NCBI GenBank assembly: GCA_050014595.1
Contig: JBEKDA010000024.1
Span: 17,299 to 81,298, forward strand
DNA length: 64,000 nt
Direction of reading: 5' to 3'
Source of the DNA: PALSA-129 sp050014595
GTDB lineage: Bacteria; Acidobacteriota; Terriglobia; Bryobacterales; Bryobacteraceae
The notes beneath the pieces are model-generated. The model was not told the DNA's origin. It saw only the letters and a program-made list of their open reading frames with translations, and made no database searches. The position numbers and the translations under genes were made by a program. Every line of letters starts with the position of its first letter. Position 1 is the stretch's first letter. Below are positions 17,593 through 25,565 of this stretch, piece by piece.

Positions 17593-17975
17593 TTGGTCCC
17601 TCCTTCAAAGCGGTCCAGGAACTTTTCGATGGCATCCAACTCTTCCGCCGACGACTTTTTAGTCGCCAGCGCCTGCAGCACCATGGTCCGCACCGACCCG
17701 CCGAACGCGCGGTCCAGCAGGTCCCGCAGCAGTTGCCGCTGGGTCTGCTCCTGCGAGTGGCGAGCGCGGTAAATCTGCGGCCGGCAGTTTTCGTCGCGTT
17801 CCACCAGCCCCTTGCCGGTCATGATCTGCAGCAGCTTCAGGACGGTGGTGTATCCGGTGGGCCGGGATTGGACGAGCACCTTCTGGATATCGCGCACCGA
17901 GCGCGGGCCGCCTTCCCACAAGACCCGCAGGATGGTTAATTCCGCTTCGGTGGGACGCCGCGGTTTGGATGCCAT
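17589..17975 (-). CDS. BlaI/MecI-family transcriptional repressor
   Basis: A 128-residue winged-helix repressor: PTEAELTILRVLWEGGPRSVRDI and RPTGYTTVLKLLQIMTGKGLVER are the DNA-binding half, and RQLLRDLLDRAFGGSV begins the dimerisation half containing the usual cleavage region. The ATG at 17975 is preferred to one 12 codons upstream because the longer version would begin inside the promoter/operator. A palindromic operator lies immediately upstream, consistent with autoregulation of blaI-blaR1. Target genes beyond this operon are unknown. Confidence 0.9.
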   Translation of the reverse strand: MASKPRRPTEAELTILRVLWEGGPRSVRDIQKVLVQSRPTGYTTVLKLLQIMTGKGLVERDENCRPQIYRARHSQEQTQRQLLRDLLDRAFGGSVRTMVLQALATKKSSAEELDAIEKFLDRFEGGTK

Positions 17976-17981
17976 AACCGT

Positions 17982-18027
17982 ATTATTGACGAAGTTCTTC
18001 GTCAAAGTCAACGAAAACTTTCGTCAA
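17982..18027 (-). promoter_or_regulatory. blaI promoter with BlaI-type operator
   Basis: A perfect 9-bp inverted repeat TTGACGAAG-tt-CTTCGTCAA spans 17986-18005, and a second, weaker site (ACGAAA-ac-TTTCGT core) spans 18007-18027. On the minus strand a -35 TTGACT (18011-18006) and -10 AATAAT (17987-17982) are 18 nt apart, each 5/6 to consensus. The operator fills the spacer, so bound repressor would block polymerase. The -10 ends only 6 nt from the ATG, suggesting a leaderless mRNA. Confidence 0.75.
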
Positions 18028-18091
18028 GGGCAAAGCGGGGACAGCTATCCAATTCCAAAGGCGGGAATTGGCAGCAGTCCCCGTTTTGCCC
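18028..18091. repeat. Nested hairpin element (REP-like)
   Basis: Outer arms 18028-18042 and 18077-18091 (GGGCAAAGCGGGGAC against GTCCCCGTTTTGCCC, one G-T mismatch) enclose a perfect inner pair CCAATTCC/GGAATTGG (18049-18056, 18064-18071). This two-tier shape is typical of REP/RAYT-mobilised sequences. It sits between the blaI operator and the DUF1844 gene. No transposase is present in the window. Confidence 0.8.
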
Positions 18092-18111
18092 ACGTTGTAA
18101 AATATGAACTG

Positions 18112-18438
18112 ATGAGCGACCCTGTCCCCGACCAGACCCCGCAGGAGGACTTCGAAATTCCCCTGCCGCCGGCGTCCTTCTCCTTCCTGGTGCTGAGTTT
18201 GCGGACGCAGGCCGAAGTGCAGCTTGGCCTGTTGCACTTCGGCGAGGAGGAAAAGCCGGAGCCCAACCTGCCCCTGGCGCGCCACGGCATCGACCTGATG
18301 GCGGTGCTGCTCGAGAAAACCAAGGGCAACCTGACGATGGAAGAACACCGCCTGCTGGAGAATTCCCTCACCGAGTTGCGGTTTCGATTCGTCCAGGTGT
18401 CGGATGACGTAGCCAAGGCGGCGGCGCAGAAAGCCTGA
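18112..18438 (+). CDS. DUF1844-family protein
   Basis: A 108-residue acidic protein of a small family common in acidobacteria and deltaproteobacteria. The signature includes FSFLVLSLRTQAEVQLGLL, followed by LPLARHGIDLMAVLLEKTKGNLT and EEHRLLENSLTELRFRFV. It is all helical with no membrane segment and has no established function. The next gene starts at the base after its stop, so it is the first gene of a DUF1844-MBL-ribF operon. Confidence 0.85.
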   Translation: MSDPVPDQTPQEDFEIPLPPASFSFLVLSLRTQAEVQLGLLHFGEEEKPEPNLPLARHGIDLMAVLLEKTKGNLTMEEHRLLENSLTELRFRFVQVSDDVAKAAAQKA

Positions 18439-19224
18439 ATGCCGGCGCCTGCCTTGAAGATCACGGTACTCGGCTCCGGCACCAGCGTCGGGGTGCCCAC
18501 CATCGGCTGCCATTGCGCGGTCTGCACTTCCACCGATCCGCGCGACTCCCGCTTGCGCCCCTCGGTACTGATCGGTTACCAAGGCCGCAACGTGCTGATC
18601 GACACCACGCCGGATTTCCGCACGCAGGCGCTGCGCGCGCGCATCGAGCGCCTGGACGCGGTGGTCTTCACGCACTCGCACGCCGACCACCTGATGGGGC
18701 TGGACGACGTGCGACCCTTCAACTTCCGACAGAAGGACCGGATTCCGATTTACGCGTCGGCCCACACCATGGAAGCGGTGCGCCGGTGCTTTCCTTACAT
18801 CTTCGACGAGGAGGAAAAGAAGACCAACGTGCCGCAGCTCGAACCCCGCCTGATCGAGGGTGGGCCTTTCGATCTGTTCGGGCTGGAGTTCGTGCCGATT
18901 CCCATTCTGCACGGCAACCAGACGATCTACGGCTTCCGCTTCGGGGCGGCGGCGTACCTGACGGACCACAGCGAGATTCCGCAATCGTCGATGGAGCTGC
19001 TGCGGTCGCTGGACGTGATCTTTCTGGACGCGCTGCGCTACAAGCCGCACCCCACGCATTCCACCGTGGAACGCTCCGTGAAGACCGCCGAGACGCTGGG
19101 CGCGCGGCGCGCCTTCTTCACGCATATCTGCCACGACCTGGGGCACGAGCGGGCCGAAAGCCTGCTGCCGCCGCGCATCCGGCTGGCGTATGACGGCCTG
19201 GAAGTCGAGGTCGGCGCATCGTGA
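18439..19224 (+). CDS. MBL-fold hydrolase, PhnP-like phosphodiesterase
   Basis: A 261-residue metallo-beta-lactamase-fold enzyme. ITVLGSGTSVGVPTIGCHC at the N-terminus with paired cysteines, THSHADHLMGLDD (metal ligands) and late histidines (ILHG, THICHD) match the PhnP/cyclic-phosphate phosphodiesterase branch. The substrate is uncertain; related proteins act on cyclic phosphate esters. It starts directly after DUF1844 and overlaps ribF by 4 nt. Confidence 0.88.
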   Translation: MPAPALKITVLGSGTSVGVPTIGCHCAVCTSTDPRDSRLRPSVLIGYQGRNVLIDTTPDFRTQALRARIERLDAVVFTHSHADHLMGLDDVRPFNFRQKDRIPIYASAHTMEAVRRCFPYIFDEEEKKTNVPQLEPRLIEGGPFDLFGLEFVPIPILHGNQTIYGFRFGAAAYLTDHSEIPQSSMELLRSLDVIFLDALRYKPHPTHSTVERSVKTAETLGARRAFFTHICHDLGHERAESLLPPRIRLAYDGLEVEVGAS

Positions 19225-20201
19225 CCATCTACCGCAGCCTGGCCGAAGTGCCGGCCGATTTCGGCCCCAGCGCCCTCACCATCGGCAATTTCGACGGTGT
19301 GCACGCGGGCCACCGGCGCATCCTGCGGCGGGTGCGCGAAGTGGCGGAACAGCGCGGATGGAAGCCGTCGGTGCTCACCTTCAATCCGCATCCCACGCGC
19401 GTGGTAGCGCCGGAACGCACGCCGCGCCTGATGACCTCGCCGGACCGGCGCGCCCAACTGATGGAGGAGGAAGGCATCCGCCAGGTGCTGATTCTGCCGT
19501 TCACCGAAGAGCTGGCGCATCTTTCGGCCGAAGATTTCGTGCGCCGGTTGCTGGTGGAGCGGCTGGGAGTGCGGGCCGTGCTGGTAGGCGACAACTTCTG
19601 CTTCGGTTACCGGCAGTCCGGCAATACGGCGGTGCTGGAGGAGCTTGGGCGGCGGATGGGTTTTGAGACGGAAGTGGTCCACGCCGTTTCCTGGCGGGGC
19701 CGGGTGGTCTCGTCGAGCGGGATCCGCCGCCTGATCGAAGCGGGCCGCGTGTCGCTGGCCGCCCGCCTGCTGCAACATCCTTACGCTTTGGAAGGGGAAG
19801 TCGTGAACGGACGCGGTGTGGGTTCCGCGCAGACCGTTCCCACGTTGAACCTGGCGGCCACGTCGGAGGAGCTGCCGGCGGCCGGCGTCTACGTCACGCG
19901 CACTACGGACCTGGACGCGGCGCGAGCCTGGAACTCCGTAACCAATATCGGATACCGCCCCACCTTTGGGGTGAGCGACCAGGTCTCGATCGAGACTTTC
20001 CTTCTCGAAGGGTTGGAAGGCGGCGCGCCGCGGCACATCCGCGTGGAGTTTCTTTGGCGCGTGCGGCGAGAGCGGAAATTCGACGATGCGGCAGCGCTGA
20101 AAGTGCAAATCCTCAAAGACGCGCGGACGGCGCAGGCTTATTTCCGGCGCGTCGGGGCATGGACGGGGCGCCCGGAGCAGCGGGCGGGGAAACCGGCGTA
20201 G
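19221..20201 (+). CDS. ribF: Bifunctional riboflavin kinase/FAD synthetase RibF
   Basis: Makes FMN from riboflavin and FAD from FMN. The 326-residue protein has an N-terminal nucleotidyltransferase domain beginning with LTIGNFDGVHAGHRRIL and including VGDNFCFGY. It is followed by a C-terminal flavokinase beta-barrel with GRGVGSAQTVPTLNL, NIGYRPTFG and SIETFLLEG. The GTG start overlaps the upstream stop (GTGA). The gene order MBL-ribF is probably an operon of convenience. Confidence 0.95.
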   Translation: MTIYRSLAEVPADFGPSALTIGNFDGVHAGHRRILRRVREVAEQRGWKPSVLTFNPHPTRVVAPERTPRLMTSPDRRAQLMEEEGIRQVLILPFTEELAHLSAEDFVRRLLVERLGVRAVLVGDNFCFGYRQSGNTAVLEELGRRMGFETEVVHAVSWRGRVVSSSGIRRLIEAGRVSLAARLLQHPYALEGEVVNGRGVGSAQTVPTLNLAATSEELPAAGVYVTRTTDLDAARAWNSVTNIGYRPTFGVSDQVSIETFLLEGLEGGAPRHIRVEFLWRVRRERKFDDAAALKVQILKDARTAQAYFRRVGAWTGRPEQRAGKPA

Positions 20202-20207
20202 CCACCC

Positions 20208-20873
20208 ATGCCAATCAGCCACTTGATTCTGCGCGTCCTGGCGATTGTGTGGATCGATCTGCTGCTGGCGGGCGACAACGCCCTGGTGATCGCCATGGCG
20301 GTGCGTTCGCTTCCCGCGCGCCAGCGCCGCATTGGAAGCGGGTTTGGCGCCGCCGCCGCGGTGGCGTTGCGGGTGGGGCTGACCTTCGTGGCGGCGCAGA
20401 TCCTCAATGTCCAGTATTTGAAGCTCGCCGGCGGGTTGTTCGTGCTGTGGATCGCGGTCAAGGTTCTGGTGGACGCGAGCGAGCCGCCCGAATCGGAGAT
20501 CAAGCCCAGGCAGCTTCTCGAAGCCGTCTGGTACATCGTCTTCGCGGACCTCACCATGTCCACAGACAATGTGCTGGCGGTCGCGGGCGCTTCCGGCGGC
20601 AGTTTCGAGCTGATCCTTTTCGGGCTGGCCCTGAGCATCCCGTTCGTGATTTTCTCCGCGAACCTGCTGGCCGAACTGATGAATCGCTACCCCATCCTCA
20701 TTTATCTAGGCGCGGGAATCCTGGGCCGCGTGGCCGGCGAAATGATCCTGACGGACCGCTTTACAGACCGCCTGCTCCACCCTTCCGACATGACGCGGTA
20801 CATCGTAGAGGGCGTGTTGCTGGTGGCGGTGATGGCCGCCGGGAAACTGCTGAGCCGCAAGCGGCCGGCCTGA
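20208..20873 (+). CDS. TerC-family integral membrane protein (YjbE type)
   Basis: A 221-residue protein with about seven membrane helices. WIDLLLAGDNALVIAMAVRSL and FADLTMSTDNVLAVAGASGG are the duplicated acidic TerC motifs. Members have been linked to tellurite resistance and, more recently, to Mn2+ export or metalation of secreted proteins. No partner resistance genes are adjacent. It begins 6 nt after ribF and may be co-transcribed. Confidence 0.9.
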   Translation: MPISHLILRVLAIVWIDLLLAGDNALVIAMAVRSLPARQRRIGSGFGAAAAVALRVGLTFVAAQILNVQYLKLAGGLFVLWIAVKVLVDASEPPESEIKPRQLLEAVWYIVFADLTMSTDNVLAVAGASGGSFELILFGLALSIPFVIFSANLLAELMNRYPILIYLGAGILGRVAGEMILTDRFTDRLLHPSDMTRYIVEGVLLVAVMAAGKLLSRKRPA

Positions 20874-20920
20874 CGCGCACCGGGCCCCGCGCGGGCTCAT
20901 AATAGGGGCAGGAGCCTCTT

Positions 20921-21526
20921 ATGCGTCTTGCCATTTTGGCTTTCTCGGTGTCGCTGCTTTCCGCGGCAACTGAAATCCCGCAAGGCAGCCACGTGCTGCT
21001 GCGCATGGTCAACTCCATCAGTACGCGCACCGCTCGCGAGGGCGACTACGTTTACTTGCGAACGGCCACGCCGATCAGCGCCTCGGGCTCGATCGTGGTC
21101 CCCGAGGGCAGTTATGTGCAAGGCGTGGTATCGCACTCCATGCGGAGCGGCCGCGTGAAAGGCAAGGCGGAACTGGCCATCCGTATCGAGACCATGACGC
21201 TGCCCGGGGGCAAGGTGATCAAGCTGACTCCGCACCTCAGCTCGGTCGATTCCGAAGGCACCGGGCAGAAAGTGGATGCGAAGGAAGACCAGATCAAGCA
21301 GAGCGGCAGCCAGGGCGCCGACGCCGTGCGCGTGGGCGAACTGTCGGGCGCCGGGGCGGCTCTGGGCGGCATGGTGGGCCGCAGTTGGACGGGCGCGGGG
21401 ATCGGAGCGGGCGCGGGCGCGGGCGTAGGACTGGCCACGGTTCTTCTGACGCGTGGAAAGGAAGTCGAGCTGCGCCATGGTTCCACCATCGACGTGGTCT
21501 TCGACCGCGCCGTGCCGGTGGAATAG
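20921..21526 (+). CDS. Hypothetical exported protein with glycine-zipper segment
   Basis: A 201-residue protein with a signal peptide (MRLAILAFSVSLLSAATE). The N-terminal half is beta-rich (IPQGSHVLLRMVNSISTRTA, VVPEGSYVQGVVSHS) and resembles the barrel of TrbI-like proteins. A Gly/Ala-rich hydrophobic stretch follows (TGAGIGAGAGAGVGLATVLL), which could insert in a membrane. The end VELRHGSTIDVVFDRAV is again strand-like. Homologues are common in acidobacteria without a known role. Confidence 0.75.
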   Translation: MRLAILAFSVSLLSAATEIPQGSHVLLRMVNSISTRTAREGDYVYLRTATPISASGSIVVPEGSYVQGVVSHSMRSGRVKGKAELAIRIETMTLPGGKVIKLTPHLSSVDSEGTGQKVDAKEDQIKQSGSQGADAVRVGELSGAGAALGGMVGRSWTGAGIGAGAGAGVGLATVLLTRGKEVELRHGSTIDVVFDRAVPVE

Positions 21527-21531
21527 AAAAA

Positions 21532-21563
21532 GGCGGCCGGCCCAGGAGGACGGGGCGGCCGCC
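21532..21563 (+). terminator. Possible terminator after the glycine-zipper protein gene
   Basis: Perfect 8-bp stem GGCGGCCG/CGGCCGCC with a 16-nt loop starting 5 bp after the stop codon. It lacks a U-tract, so it is at best a non-canonical terminator. Confidence 0.35.
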
Positions 21564-21674
21564 AAAAGTGTCTAACTTGCGCTTAGACGACCTGCTTATC
21601 CTAACCAAATGACCGGCCGCACGCGAAGTATCTTTCGGACACTAACCGGCTTTTCCAACATGTGGCCCGATGGC

Positions 21675-21799
21675 GTGGCGCACGCACTCGTGCGTGCCGT
21701 GTCGAGACTCGTCTCGACACCTTGGTGGGGTACGGACGGTCTGTCGGGACCAAGCGTCGGCATGCGTGCCGACGCGGCACGCACGAGTGCGTGCGCCAC
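21675..21799. repeat. Compound palindromic element with 24-bp perfect arms
   Basis: Arms at 21675-21698 and 21776-21799 are exact reverse complements, and each arm itself contains the hairpin GCACGCA...TGCGTGC. Between them lie GTGTCGAGAC-tc-GTCTCGACAC and GTCGGCATGCGTGCCGAC, two more palindromes. The outer motif also occurs at 13511-13536. Confidence 0.85.
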
Positions 21800-21843
21800 C
21801 TTATCACCACGGAGAATGTCCGTGAGAGAGGCGGGCTGACGTA

Positions 21844-23544
21844 ATGGCCAAGAACCGCCCGCGCCCGGCCGCAGCCCCGCCTCGTCCGGCCACCGCCACC
21901 TCCGGCTGGCGCGTGGCCATTCTGCTGGCGCTCGCGGCGGTTCTCTGGATGGGCTGGTTTTCACAGGAGATCTACGATTCGGACTTCTGGTGGCATCTCA
22001 AGACGGGCCAGTACATTGTCGAAAAACACACGCTGCCGGTGCCCGATCCGTTTGCCTCTACCACCGCCGGTGCGGTTTCCGCCTATCCCGGCGAGCCCCT
22101 CACGCGCCATTTCAATCTCACCCACGAGTGGCTGGCGCAAGTGGTGTTTTACCTGGTGTGGCGGATCGCCGGTTTTGGCGGGGTGGTTCTGTTCCGCGCT
22201 TTTCTGCTGAGCGCTTTTTGCGGCCTGGTGGGGCTGGTGGCTTACCGGCGATGCCTGAGCTATTACCGGGCGCTGGCGGCGGCCTTTGCGGCTGCCACCC
22301 TGGCGATGCCGTTTGCGCTCGACCGCCCTTATCTTTTCACGTTCCTATTCCTGGCAGCCACCATGGCGATTCTGGAATTCAAACGGTGGCGCTGGTTGCT
22401 GCCGCCGCTGTTTCTGGTTTGGGCCAATAGCCACGGCGGTTTCTTCCTGGGGTGGGTGGTGCTGGGCGCGTATGGCGTCGAAGAGCTGCTCGGCCGCCGC
22501 CGCGCCGCGCTGTGGTGGAGCGCCGCCGCCGTCCTGATCTCCGGCCTGAATCCCAACGGCTTCCGCATTCCGCTCATCCTGATGTACTACCGCGGCAGTT
22601 ATCTCACCTCGCGGCTGCAGGAGTGGGCGCGGCCGCGCTGGTGGGTGGTGAATGAGTTCACGGTGCTGTTATTCGGCGCCGCGCTGGTGCTGTTGTGGGC
22701 GCGCCGGCGCGTCCGTCCGGCCGATTGGCTGCTGTTTGCCGCCTTTGCCGCGGCGGCACTCACGGCGCAGCGCAACATCATCCTGATCGGATTATTGGCG
22801 CCCATCCTGATCGCCTCCTATTTCCCGTGGAAGCCCAGTCTTCCGCCCGTGGCGCCGTTCGCCGCGGCGTTGGTTCTGATGGGCGGGGCCATGGCGGCGT
22901 CGGCCGGCAGCTTCTTCCAACTGCGCGCGGCCGAATGGAAGTATCCCGCGGGCGCGGCCGATTTTCTGTTGCAGCACCACGTCACCGGGCCAATATTTAA
23001 CACTTATGAATACGGCGGCTACCTGATCTGGCGCCTGTGGCCCGCGGAGCGCGTCTTCATCGACGGCCGCTCGCTCAGCGAGTCGGTCTTTGAGGACTAC
23101 GGCCGCATCCTCTACAACCACGACGAAAGCGGCGGCAAGACGGCGCAGCAACTGCTCGATCAATACGGCATCCAGACCATCGTGATGAACACTTTTGAGT
23201 ACGGCCAGGGCCTGGTTTACCTGCTGGCGCCCGCGCTGGCCGATCCTCGACAGACCGACTGGAAGCTGGTCTACAGCGACGACGCCGCCATCGTTTTGAT
23301 GCGCCAGCCGCCGCCGGGCGTGGAGCCGCTCGATTCGCTGCGCATCCTGAATCACATGGAAGACGAATGCCAATTGCATCTGGACCACGAGCCGCAACTG
23401 GCGCGATGCGCCCGCAGCCTGGCGCAGGTCTTCACCGAGGTGGGCGACCGGGCGCACGCTCGCCGCTGGCTGGGAATCTACCTGGAACATCCGCATGGGG
23501 CCGATCCTCAAGCGGAAGCCGCCTATCAACGGCTGCTGAAATGA
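21844..23544 (+). CDS. Polytopic membrane protein, possible GT-C-type glycosyltransferase
   Basis: A 566-residue protein with roughly ten membrane helices. After a Pro/Ala-rich N-terminus and the first helix comes YDSDFWWHLKTGQYI, an acidic loop positioned like the catalytic loop of GT-C/ArnT-type enzymes. The C-terminal third is soluble (FNTYEYGGYLIWRLWP, RVFIDGRSLSES) and ends in a TPR-like helical pair. Glycosyl transfer is inference from topology only. The gene is not in an evident operon. Confidence 0.65.
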   Translation: MAKNRPRPAAAPPRPATATSGWRVAILLALAAVLWMGWFSQEIYDSDFWWHLKTGQYIVEKHTLPVPDPFASTTAGAVSAYPGEPLTRHFNLTHEWLAQVVFYLVWRIAGFGGVVLFRAFLLSAFCGLVGLVAYRRCLSYYRALAAAFAAATLAMPFALDRPYLFTFLFLAATMAILEFKRWRWLLPPLFLVWANSHGGFFLGWVVLGAYGVEELLGRRRAALWWSAAAVLISGLNPNGFRIPLILMYYRGSYLTSRLQEWARPRWWVVNEFTVLLFGAALVLLWARRRVRPADWLLFAAFAAAALTAQRNIILIGLLAPILIASYFPWKPSLPPVAPFAAALVLMGGAMAASAGSFFQLRAAEWKYPAGAADFLLQHHVTGPIFNTYEYGGYLIWRLWPAERVFIDGRSLSESVFEDYGRILYNHDESGGKTAQQLLDQYGIQTIVMNTFEYGQGLVYLLAPALADPRQTDWKLVYSDDAAIVLMRQPPPGVEPLDSLRILNHMEDECQLHLDHEPQLARCARSLAQVFTEVGDRAHARRWLGIYLEHPHGADPQAEAAYQRLLK

Positions 23545-23546
23545 AG

Positions 23547-23650
23547 GTAGCGCCGGCGGTCTTGCCGCCGGTGTCTCGTACGCGCTTGACCATCGCCACT
23601 CCTCGGGGAGCAGGCGGAGCAAAGAACCGGCGGCGAAGACCGCCGGCGCT
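23547..23650. repeat. 26-bp inverted repeat (GTAGCGCCGGCGGTC type)
   Basis: Arms 23547-23572 and 23624-23650 are complementary except for one inserted base, and each arm contains a smaller hairpin (CCGGCGG...CCGCCGG). The 51-bp loop has no coding potential. Located after the polytopic membrane protein gene; it could terminate transcription, but it resembles a dispersed element. Confidence 0.8.
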
Positions 23651-23716
23651 ACAAATCAAGTAGTACCTTTTAGCTCAACAGCAAGCCTTTTCATCGAAAC
23701 CCACTATACTGCATTC

Positions 23717-24898
23717 TTGGTACACGTCTGGAAGCTGAATGTCGCGCAGGTGTTGTGCCTGGCCTGCCTGGGCGTGGTGATGGGCAACTGGCTGAAGCGC
23801 AAGCTGCCGCTGCTCGACCGGTTCAACATTCCCGGGCCCATCGCCGGCGGCATGGTGTACGCGCTGCTCGAGCTCGGGCTGCGCGACCGCTACCTGAATT
23901 TCGAAGCCGACGTGATGTTGCGCGACCTGCTGATGGTCACGTTCATGACCACGGTGGGGCTGAGCGCGCGGCTGCGGGTGATCCGCCAAGGCGGCCTGGG
24001 AGTGATCTGGCTGCTGGCGCTGGCGAGCGCCGGCGCGGTGGTCCAGAACCTGCTCGGCATTGGCCTGGCGCTGGCGCTGCACGTGGACCCGCGGCTGGGG
24101 ATCCTGACGGGCTCGGTGGCGCTGACGGGCGGGCCGGCCACGGCGCTGGCGTTCGGGCCGGTGTTCGAGAAGATGGGAGTGCAGGGCGCCACGGCCGCCG
24201 CGTTTGCGGCCGCCACTTTCGGCATCACGGTGGCGGGATTGATCGCCGGCTATATCGGCGGCAGCCTGGTGCGCCGCCACAAGCTCAGCGGCGCGGGCCT
24301 GCGCGTGGTGGGGAAGGCCGGGCCGGAAAGCCAAGCCCAGTTGCTTCCCGCCATCCTGGTGATGGGCGTGCCGATCGGCGTCGGCAGCCTGCTCAGCGAC
24401 TTTATCTCGCGGCACGGCATCATCCTGCCCAGCTATATCGGCGCCATGATCGTGGCCGCCATCATCCGCAATCTGGACGACCGCTACCACTTCGCGCGCC
24501 TCAGGCAGGCCGACGTCACGGCGATCGGCCGCATGGTGCTCAACCTGTTCATCGTGATGGCTCTCGTCACGCTGCGCTTGTGGGAACTGGCGCACCTGGC
24601 GCTCCCCATGCTGGCGATGCTGGCCGCGCAGGTGGCGCTCTGCTGGTTGGCGTGCCGCACGGTGGTGTTTTGGATCATGGGCCGCGATTACGAATCGGCC
24701 GTCACGTCGGCCGGCTTCTGCGGTTTCATGCTGGGCATCACGTCCAACGCCATGGCCTCGATGGAAGAGCTGGTGGAGAAATTCGGGGACGCGCCGCGCG
24801 CCTTCCTGGTGGTGCCGGTGGTGGGCGCGTTTCTGATCGATTTCACCAATTCGCTGATCATCACCGCGATGGCCAACTGGCGCTGGCTCAGTCGATGA
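23717..24898 (+). CDS. gltS: Sodium/glutamate symporter GltS
   Basis: Na+-dependent glutamate importer of the ESS family, 393 residues with ~10 membrane helices. Conserved blocks are NIPGPIAGGMVYALL near the N-terminus, TVGLSARLRVIRQGG and the re-entrant-loop region GSVALTGGPATALAF. The start appears to be TTG at 23717, as no ATG or GTG lies suitably in frame before the first helix. The 3' end overlaps the convergent RraA gene by 11 nt. Confidence 0.9.
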   Translation: MVHVWKLNVAQVLCLACLGVVMGNWLKRKLPLLDRFNIPGPIAGGMVYALLELGLRDRYLNFEADVMLRDLLMVTFMTTVGLSARLRVIRQGGLGVIWLLALASAGAVVQNLLGIGLALALHVDPRLGILTGSVALTGGPATALAFGPVFEKMGVQGATAAAFAAATFGITVAGLIAGYIGGSLVRRHKLSGAGLRVVGKAGPESQAQLLPAILVMGVPIGVGSLLSDFISRHGIILPSYIGAMIVAAIIRNLDDRYHFARLRQADVTAIGRMVLNLFIVMALVTLRLWELAHLALPMLAMLAAQVALCWLACRTVVFWIMGRDYESAVTSAGFCGFMLGITSNAMASMEELVEKFGDAPRAFLVVPVVGAFLIDFTNSLIITAMANWRWLSR

Positions 24899-25565
24899 TT
24901 TTCAGCTTGCGCAGCGTCTCATCGATTTCCGGCCGCACCAGCACGCCTTTGGCGATCTCCGCCAGCCGCGCCTGCTCGCGCTCCACCAGTGCCACTGCCA
25001 TCGCCGCCACTTCCCAAGCGTCATCGAGCGGCACCACCGCGATGCCGTCGCAATCGGCCAGGATGACGTCTCCGGGCCGCACCGCGACGCCGCCACAGGC
25101 AATGATGGCGCCCACTTCACCGGGGCCATCCTTCTGGCAACTGTTGGGACACAAGCCGCGCGAGTAGACCGGCAGTTTCAAGGCTTCGAGCGCATCCGCG
25201 TCGCGCACCGTGCCGTCCATGATCACGCCGCGCACCCCGATCTTCACCGCGCTCGAGGCCAGCAGTTCGCCGAAGCCCGAGTTGGCCACGTTGCCCTGGG
25301 TGTTCATCACCACGATGTCGCCGGGCTGCGCCAGCGAGAGCGCTTTGTGCAGCATCAGGTTGTCGCCGGTGTGGCACCACACGGTGAGCGCCGAGCCGAT
25401 GATGCGCGGCGAAGGCCAGACCGGCCGGATACCCGCATCCATCGCGCCCAGGCGCGACATGCTGTCGGCCACCTGGGCGGGTGAAGCCGTTCCAAAAGCC
25501 GCCAGCAGCGCGGCATCCGGCCGCCGCCACGGAGGGTGAACGCGAAATCCCGGTTTACCGGGCAT
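24888..25565 (-). CDS. RraA-family protein (aldolase/decarboxylase-like)
   Basis: A 225-residue protein of the RraA/HMG-aldolase family. Members cleave 4-hydroxy-4-methyl-2-oxoglutarate, decarboxylate oxaloacetate or act as RNase E inhibitors. Signature blocks are GDIVVMNTQGN, GELLASSAVKIGVRGVIMDG-TVRD and PGDVILADCDGIAVVP, with the Arg-Asp pair of the active site present. The start at 25565 has a perfect AGGAGG 6 nt upstream. It overlaps the aminotransferase gene by 11 nt, so a catabolic role is more likely than RNase inhibition. Confidence 0.88.
   Translation of the reverse strand: MPGKPGFRVHPPWRRPDAALLAAFGTASPAQVADSMSRLGAMDAGIRPVWPSPRIIGSALTVWCHTGDNLMLHKALSLAQPGDIVVMNTQGNVANSGFGELLASSAVKIGVRGVIMDGTVRDADALEALKLPVYSRGLCPNSCQKDGPGEVGAIIACGGVAVRPGDVILADCDGIAVVPLDDAWEVAAMAVALVEREQARLAEIAKGVLVRPEIDETLRKLKIID

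Larger units (their letters stand above)
21527..21843. other. Gene-free interval with a terminator-like stem and a long palindromic element
   Basis: A 317-bp stretch without a convincing gene. It holds an 8-bp GC stem at 21532-21563 (GGCGGCCG/CGGCCGCC, no poly-T) just after the upstream gene. The inverted-repeat element at 21675-21799 follows. No clear promoter for the downstream gene was found. Confidence 0.6.

Noticed and set aside
17976..18011. Twelve-codon N-terminal extension of BlaI
   Set aside because: It would place the start inside the -10/operator region and adds residues not typical of the family.
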